Below, piece by piece: positions 57,865 through 64,000 of a stretch of DNA of 64,000 nucleotides. Source of the stretch: Anaeramoeba flamelloides (Eukaryota > Metamonada > Anaeramoebidae); the NCBI GenBank assembly GCA_027625915.1, contig JANTQA010000030.1, positions 2,294,001 to 2,358,000 of the forward strand, written 5' to 3'. The notes below the pieces were generated by a model, which saw nothing but the letters and a program-made list of their open reading frames with translations, did no database searches and was not told where the DNA came from. Position 1 is the stretch's first letter. Every line of letters begins with the position of its first letter. The position numbers and the translations under genes are program-made.

Positions 57865-59116
57865 ATTAGAGGTTTTGATGATAATATATATTATCATGAT
57901 ATTTAAAATAAAATTGAGATAGTATTAAAAAATCGCTATTAGTCCAACTTTATCACGAAAAATCATAAAATCACGATATTCAAATTATCACGAAAAAATG
58001 AAAAATTATTTTTTTGAAATCACCTTAAAAAAATCTCTTGACTCTTACAAAGTCTTGAGAATTTTACAACATTGCTCCCTTTTAACAATGTTTAAAAGTG
58101 TTTGTGAGGGTTATGGATTGTCTTCGTATGTTTGAAAGTTTTGGATGACAGAAAACTTTTCTAAACGTAATGAGTTTGTTTGTTGTGGAAAAAAAATTTT
58201 TGCTTTTCATTTTTTTTTTAAGAAAAATATAAAATCTCAAACAAATTTTATTATTATACCTATAATTATTCAAATCAAAAACACACTTGAATATAAAATA
58301 GATATCTTTTTTTAAAACAGGGTTATTATTTTCACAATTTTAGATAACCAAAAAGAATAAAGAATAATTTTCCTTCTTATTGGTGATCGATCAAAGAAAA
58401 ACTACTAAGCTCTAGTTGTATTTTCTGTGCAAAACAAAGATGCCCAAAGAAGAAGAAAGCGAATAAAAAGAAGAACAGCAATTGTTCAAAAAATCTTAAT
58501 AATAGGTGATAATATGGCATGTATTTTATGAAAGCTTCTGAAAAATCATCCAACTCCTTTTAATTTTCTTAGAATATTGAATATTTTTTAACCCAAGAAA
58601 ATATTCTTGAAAGAACAGATAAAAGGTATGTTTTTTAGAAGCCTTAATTATTCAAGGCAATTTACAACACCACGATTGACAGAGAAAATATTTATTTATA
58701 TTTAGGTTCTTATTGTTGTTTAACTCAAAGGATTGATAGGTTTACCAATTAAATCAAAGGAAAAAACAATAAAACTCTTTGATATGATCATTGATAGAAT
58801 CAAGTATCTTTTTTGTTGATTTTTCAAAAGAATAACTTTTTGATCATATAATATATTTTTTGATTAAAAAAAAATTATCTTTGTTTAAATATTTCTAATT
58901 AGCACAAAAAAACATCAACTATTATATCGCGGTTACTTTTTAATCTCTATATTTTGATATTTATCACGATTTTATATATTATCGCGATTTGTTATATTAT
59001 CGTGATAAATATCAAAATATCGAGATTTTCTGATATATAGTAATTTGATAGAAATTATCACGTTTTTTTGTAACTTTACCATGAATTAAGCATGATATCA
59101 TCAAAGCATCTAATTA
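57865..59116. mobile_element. Candidate element with ATCACGAT / ATCGCGAT-rich ends
   Basis: The left end ATTAGAGGTTTTGATGATA faces the right end TATCATCAAAGCATCTAAT in inverted orientation. Just inside both ends are clusters of ATCACGA, TCGTGAT and ATCGCGAT words (57950-58000 and 58925-59065), rare elsewhere in this AT-rich window. The middle contains a 63-codon minus-strand frame (58273-58082) with no recognised family. No convincing target duplication was found, so this remains a candidate. Confidence 0.35.
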
Positions 59117-59196
59117 TTCAAAGATATTTTGAATTAAACAAATTTAAAGTTTCCAGAATCTAAATAAAAAATTACTTGCTTGTATTTTAGTAAATA

Positions 59197-59391
59197 CATT
59201 CAGTTTCACTTTTAAGACACAAACATTCAACGAAATTTACGGCACAAAAAAATCTCAAATTAAGGCACGAAATTTCGATTCTAGGAAAATAAATTGTAAA
59301 ATATAAAATTACAAATTTTGTGCCTTAATTTTAGATTTTTTTTTGCCTTAAATTTCGTTGAAAGTTTGTGTATTAAAAGTGGAACTGACTA
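59197..59391. mobile_element. Tc1/mariner-type MITE, copy M7
   Basis: 195 bp. CATTCAGTTTCACTTTTAAG faces ATTAAAAGTGGAACTGACTA. TA flanks lie at 59195-59196 and 59392-59393. Internal AAATTAAGGCACGAAATTTC and TTTGTGCCTTAATTTTAG match M2 closely. Confidence 0.85.
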
Positions 59392-60029
59392 TAATAAAAA
59401 ATAATAACAAGTGCAAGCTTAATTTATTTTATTATAAGATTTAAATTATTCATGTATGGATCAATAAATCAAGAATCTCCCCAGAAAGATATGTTAAAAA
59501 ACAAAAAATTAAAATTAACAATATCAAAAATCAAAAAAGTTTCAATACCTAAAAATTTATATAAACAAAGTTAAAAAAATAATAGATTGTGGAAATATTT
59601 TTTGTGAGTGAATTATTCATTCCCAAAGCAAACTATCGTTATATTTCAAATCATTTCACTTCTATCTAAAATTATATTTTTTTTTAAATTTTCTGATTTC
59701 TTATAGGAAAGAAGCAGATTAATATAATTTTATAAAATACATGGAGAAGATAAAAAAATAATTATGAATTAAATTAAAAAATAAAAAAATAAAATGGATT
59801 TTATTGTAAGATTCTTCATTTAGGCCAAAGATATCTTTTCCAAACTTCATAATATATATATATATATATATATATAAAGTAGTTGATCAGAAAACCAAAA
59901 AAAAAAAAGGGTTGGTTAGCGGTAGAAGATATATACTCATCATAGAGTTAAAACAATCCACCAATTAAATATTTTAATCAAAATACCGAATCGGTAGTTA
60001 GAGAACAAATATTTTCTTATTTTCACAAC
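59392..60029. other. Spacer with (AT)n run
   Basis: An AT dinucleotide run lies near 59850-59876. A TAGCGGTAGAAG word near 59918 recalls a tRNA A box, but no B box follows. No gene. Confidence 0.45.
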
Positions 60030-60640
60030 ATAAAACCCCATTCCACTCAAAGACCCCCACCTAACAATATAAAATTCTCCATTTTTTTGAAGAATTAAGC
60101 AGCACACAATTGTTTAGAAATAAGAGAAATAATAAACTTTAGATTAGAGTAGAGGTTCATAAAAGAAATACATGAACAAAAGATAAACTTCAAAAAAAAA
60201 AAAAAATATCAAAAAAATTTTTAGGCCTCTTTCATTGGGACTTTTGTATGTCAAATTTCTCATTTTCTTTGTAAATAAATATTCTTGACAATAATACCTT
60301 TTAAATGTAAAAGTATGGATTTTAAAAGAATATACAAACCTTCATTTATCTGAATGTTCATTGGAGTTTCAATCATTTTTTTTTTTTAAAAATTTACTTT
60401 TTCAAAAACAAATGAAAATAAAAAGTTATTAAAAAAAGAAAAGAAAAAAGAAAAAAGAAAGAAGAAAAACAAAAAAAGAAAAACTCAAACATTACTAAAT
60501 GAGTAAAAATAATTTTACAAAATTAGAAAAAATAATTTTGAGATGAATAAGGAATTAAATTCATTGAATGTCTTCTATTTCTTCAATAAAACTGGGTCTC
60601 TTTTTGACTGAAAAAGAGTTTAGATATTATAGACTGTGAA
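60030..60640 (+). repeat. Dispersed repeat R3, copy 3
   Basis: Aligns with about 12030-12600: GAAATAATAAACTTTAGATTAGA against GAATAATAAACTTTGTAATAGA, TAAAAGTATGGATTTTA, and TTCAATAAAACTGGGTCTC against TTCAATAAAACCGTATCCC. No coding content. Confidence 0.55.
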
Positions 60641-61254
60641 AATAGATATTTTTTGAAAAAAAACCTATTTTAAAAGATTGACATATTTAAATCTGTGCTT
60701 CAATTAATTGAATCTTTGGTTTATTTTTCTATGAAAATTTTTTTCACAAATAACAAAGTTTTTTTGTTGTTTTTGATAAGATTTTGTAGATTGTTTGGAT
60801 TTTACACTTTTTCTCTGTCTCTACTCTTATTTTTCCTTTGTTAATGGCAAGAATAAAAAATTTATTCAATATCAAAAAATACTCATAGTTATCTCAATCA
60901 GAATTAATTTTTGGATAAATTGTCTTTAAAATTAACATAAAAAATTTAAAAGTTGAAAAAAAAAATAATAATCAACAAAGTATTCGAAGAAATCAAAAAA
61001 AAAAATTAGAAATGAATTGGTTTATTAACTAAAAACTAATTCCAAAATTATTTAATTTACTTGTAAAAATATAAAAAAAATCAATTTTGAGAGAGATATA
61101 ATATATATATATATATATATATATAATTCAAACCCAATGTAATTAGCTGCATAACTAACAATATATAATAAGCAAAGGATTTAATAAAATAAATTATTAA
61201 CATACAAACGCGGAATACTAATGGTAATAACAACGGGGGTAATGATTTTGTCAT
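60641..61254. other. 3' region of the DnaJ gene
   Basis: AT-rich, with an AT dinucleotide run at about 61098-61125. No gene. Confidence 0.45.
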
Positions 61255-62796
61255 TTATTTTTTAAAAGATTTCTGAGCAAATACTTGCTGCTTAAATTCA
61301 TTAGACATTTTGGGGCTTTCTCTTTTTTCATCTTTACCAAAAGATTGGATTAATTTTTTTTGAGAATTTTTTAATTTTTTTGGGATAATAATTTTCCAAT
61401 GGATGACATAGTCCCCTGTAGTTTTACTTTGAGTATTTAATCTGCCATTAATATTTCTGGTGTTTCCAGTTATCCCCTTTGATTTGAGAATTGTAATTTG
61501 GTTTGGCTGGGCTCCTTTTGGTATTTTGACTTTCAGATTCTTATCAAACCTTGGTACTGTTGTTTCGCCACCAAGAATGGCATCTGATACGGTGATTGGC
61601 ACTTCGATATGCAAATCCAAACCGTCTCGGAAAAAGAAACGATTTTCGTTTTCGACAACGAATTCAACATGCAGATCACCTGATTTCCCGCCATTGATGC
61701 CTGCATTGCCAGCACCTGGCTTTGTAATAGTGTCTCCACTGTCAATTCCTGAGGGGATATTTATTGTAATTGTTTTTCTTTTTTCCATAATTTTATGTCC
61801 TTTACATTTGGAGCAGACCTTCTCAATGATTTTCCCATTGCCCTGGCAATTGCCACAAATTACCTGGCGGTGGTAGCCTCCCGACTTTTCAATTCGAGCG
61901 CCCGATCCCTTGCAAACCCTACATGTACTTATTTTGGTTCCAGGCTCGGATCCTGTTTGCTTACAATGGCTGCATGTCGTTAGTCTCTTATACCTCACCT
62001 TCCTTTCGCATCCCTTGACACCATCAAGAAAGGGGATTGCTACCCTCAAACGGACGTCGGAGCCTCGCGATTTCTGATTAGCCTGTTGATTGGATGCGAA
62101 GGGATCCTGGTAATTGCTTTCTCTTCTTGTACCTGCACCCCCATTTCTGTTTCCTCTTCCACCCCCAAACAAATTACTAAATAAGTCTTCAACATTGAAA
62201 CCATGTGATGAATGTGCATTTTGGCCAAAGCCAAAGCCACCGCCACTATTAAATTTTGGTTGGTGTAATTGCACATCATACTCTTTCCGTTTCTTTTTGT
62301 CGGACAGCGTTTCGTGTGCCTCATTGATCTTTGTAAACTTCTTTTGTGCATTGGATTCCTTATTGACATCTGGGTGGTATTTCTTGGCTAATTTGTAAAA
62401 TGCCTTTTTGATTTCTTCTGCACTTGCTTTTTCATTCACGCCCAAGATCTCGTAATAGTTTTTGGATTTCTCTTTTTTTTTTCGAGTTGTCCTCCTTTGA
62501 CTTTGGCTTTTGCTTTTCGATCTTGCGCTGAAGTTCCTTTTTAAGAGACCGAAACTTGTGCCTTCTTGGAATTGTGAACAAAAAATTGTTCCCTTTTGCT
62601 CTTTGAAAAGATGGCTTAATGGCGTGCGTGGGTAAGCGTAGTCACTAGAACGTTCACGGTTTTTTTTTTGTGTTGTTGGAGAGAGGTTGATTGATCCAGT
62701 CAAGGATCGGTTTGGATTTAAATTATTTGTAAAAATTATTATTGGTAAATTGGACTTTTGTTTTTCATTTATTAATGAACAAAATAAAGCTAACAT
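61255..62796 (-). CDS. DnaJ/Hsp40 type A co-chaperone, probably organellar
   Basis: Stimulates Hsp70 ATPase and delivers unfolded clients. 513 residues. J domain from about 113 (NYYEILGV) with HPD at 141-143; Gly/Phe-rich region about 184-222. The complete four-repeat zinc centre has C275/C278, C292/C295, C314/C317 and C328/C331 (CSHC, CRVC, CGNC, CSKC). The two-barrel client-binding part is [20 protein letters not shown] onward. This is the type A (bacterial DnaJ, Mdj1/Tid1) layout. About 110 residues precede the J domain, basic and Ser-rich with [12 protein letters not shown] near 84-95, like an organelle presequence; a mitochondrion-related target is inferred. Because the recognisable presequence begins so late, the true start may be internal or an intron may have been missed. 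No KDEL or CaaX end. Confidence 0.93.
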   Translation of the reverse strand: MLALFCSLINEKQKSNLPIIIFTNNLNPNRSLTGSINLSPTTQKKNRERSSDYAYPRTPLSHLFKEQKGTIFCSQFQEGTSFGLLKRNFSARSKSKSQSQRRTTRKKKEKSKNYYEILGVNEKASAEEIKKAFYKLAKKYHPDVNKESNAQKKFTKINEAHETLSDKKKRKEYDVQLHQPKFNSGGGFGFGQNAHSSHGFNVEDLFSNLFGGGRGNRNGGAGTRRESNYQDPFASNQQANQKSRGSDVRLRVAIPFLDGVKGCERKVRYKRLTTCSHCKQTGSEPGTKISTCRVCKGSGARIEKSGGYHRQVICGNCQGNGKIIEKVCSKCKGHKIMEKRKTITINIPSGIDSGDTITKPGAGNAGINGGKSGDLHVEFVVENENRFFFRDGLDLHIEVPITVSDAILGGETTVPRFDKNLKVKIPKGAQPNQITILKSKGITGNTRNINGRLNTQSKTTGDYVIHWKIIIPKKLKNSQKKLIQSFGKDEKRESPKMSNEFKQQVFAQKSFKK

Positions 62797-64000
62797 TCTG
62801 TTTTAGGCTTGTAGTAAATATTTAAACAAGATAGAAAGTGTGTTATTGGTACAGAAAGTTTGTAACTTTTTTTTGGAAATGGTAAATCAGAGAAAAAAAA
62901 AAAATACAGTTAAAAAAAATGAAAAGATCTTTTTTTGATATCTCTCAAAAGGTAATAAAAAAACCCTAATTGGGTTCTTTGTTGTTTTTTTAATATTCAC
63001 TATTTTTTTTGTTCGTTTTTTTTTTTAAGATGAGTATTGAGTTTTCAAAATATACAAATAGAAATTATGAATATCATATTATTTTTAATCTGTTTGACAA
63101 TAAATTAAATGTTTATTTCTTATTAGATAGATTTCCAAGTCTTACAAAGATATTTGTTTTCATTTTATCGAATAAATAATATCATGAGTTGTAATCAACA
63201 AAAAATAATTCTACAACTTTTTTAACACGATATTTTTAAAAACCAATCATACATTTAAATATGGTTTTATAGATAATTCAAATGTAAATGAATTATACTA
63301 ATAGTATCAAAATTTAGTTCTAGAGTATTTTTTTGTTTTCTAGGGTTAATAAATACTTTAATAGAAATAGAAAATGCAAAAAATTTTTTTGTATTTATTT
63401 TTGGGGTTTGTTATTTTTCTACTAAATGTAAATTCCTTTTTATTTAAGGACTATTGATATTTTTTTTTGGTCAGTAAAAATTATAATTATGACTATGGGG
63501 AGAATAATTTACTTCAAAGAATGTTCTATTACCGAGATCCTGTTAAAATGGTTTAAGTATAGGTTATTTTTCAATTTTTTGTTCTTTTTATTAAAACAAT
63601 TTTCACTAACCAAATTCTGAATTTGTCTTGAAATGATTGTAAAATCAATAATTTCATTGTGAGTATGGTCTACTTCATATTATTTTTAATCTTTTTTTAG
63701 TTTGATATCAAGTGTACTAATATTCTTGAAAAGAAAGTCATGAGAACATGTAATGAATTAAAAAAAAAAAAAAATAGATTTTTAAATTGCTTTATTTTGA
63801 TCAAAAAAGTGATATAGTTTTAGAATCAATAAATGTTTTCCATTCAAATCCTCAAAATCTTCAAATTTTTAACTATTTGAATTTTTCTTTAATTAACATT
63901 ATTTTACATTATTTATATACCGTAAGGTATGAATTTTCAAACCTTACAGAAGATAAAATATGAAAATAACTTCATTAATTGACAATAAACACCAATTCAA
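62797..64000. other. Upstream of DnaJ and window end, no gene seen
   Basis: AT-rich sequence with short homopolymers. No open frame or shared repeat was recognised. Confidence 0.4.

Noticed and set aside
59910-59990. tRNA-like A-box word (TAGCGGTAGAAG)
   Set aside because: No B box, acceptor stem or cloverleaf could be formed downstream.
12030-60640. R3 copies considered as a pair of long terminal repeats
   Set aside because: They are 48 kb apart with unrelated genes between, a third partial copy lies elsewhere, and no LTR-element proteins were seen.

Overview
The window looks like nuclear DNA of a very AT-rich, intron-bearing unicellular eukaryote. The evidence is long homopolymer and dinucleotide tracts, GT-AG introns, proteins padded with Asn/Lys/Glu low-complexity runs, and eukaryote-only proteins (RPA large subunit, PP4 regulatory subunit 3, ERGIC3/Erv46, an actin-related protein). 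The alanyl-tRNA synthetase is the archaeal-type enzyme, which among eukaryotes is known from metamonads. With the N/K/E-rich style this suggests a metamonad-like amoeba such as Anaeramoeba. That placement is inference, not something the sequence proves.

Genes are sparse. Well supported: archaeal-type AlaRS (three exons, 15527-19869, +); a PP4R3/SMEK-like gene in two blocks 5.4 kb apart (31782-31016 and 25633-22381, -) whose frame is interrupted; RPA1 (two exons, 39662-41673, +); a divergent actin-related protein (46312-47424, +); ERGIC3 (two exons, 55485-56940, +); and an organelle-type DnaJ (62796-61255, -). A 142-residue hypothetical ORF (6832-6404, -) is weaker. No operon-like arrangement, tRNA, rRNA or CRISPR array was found. 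The genes are unrelated housekeeping genes separated by long repeat-filled spacers.

Most of the rest is a graveyard of small mobile elements. There are seven ~195 bp copies of one Tc1/mariner-style MITE (CAGTCAG ends, TA target). Two further TA-flanked inverted-repeat elements lie at 5383-5857 and 54524-54923. A TTAA-flanked 746 bp element sits in one copy of a local duplication whose other copy is the empty site. A CACTA-ended 700 bp element lies inside a LINE reverse transcriptase. An ~850 bp foldback element fills most of AlaRS intron 2, and a ~235 bp MITE has three copies. Two related LINE families are visible: family A (35056-38066 and 38588-39026) and family B (4621-5284 and 50820-51376, minus strand). 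All have 5' truncations, A-rich tails and target-site duplications; two more decayed fragments lie at about 21105 and 26640. Several dispersed repeats of unknown origin (R3, R4, R6, R7) act as landing sites, and their paired copies give useful empty-site comparisons.

No retrovirus, LTR element, Polinton or toxin gene was recognised. The items most worth a second look are the interrupted PP4R3 gene with its 5.4 kb interval and T23 tract, the archaeal-type AlaRS with a foldback element in its intron, the TTAA element with its paralogous empty site, the CACTA-in-LINE nesting, and the conserved hairpin in the family B LINE 3' UTR.
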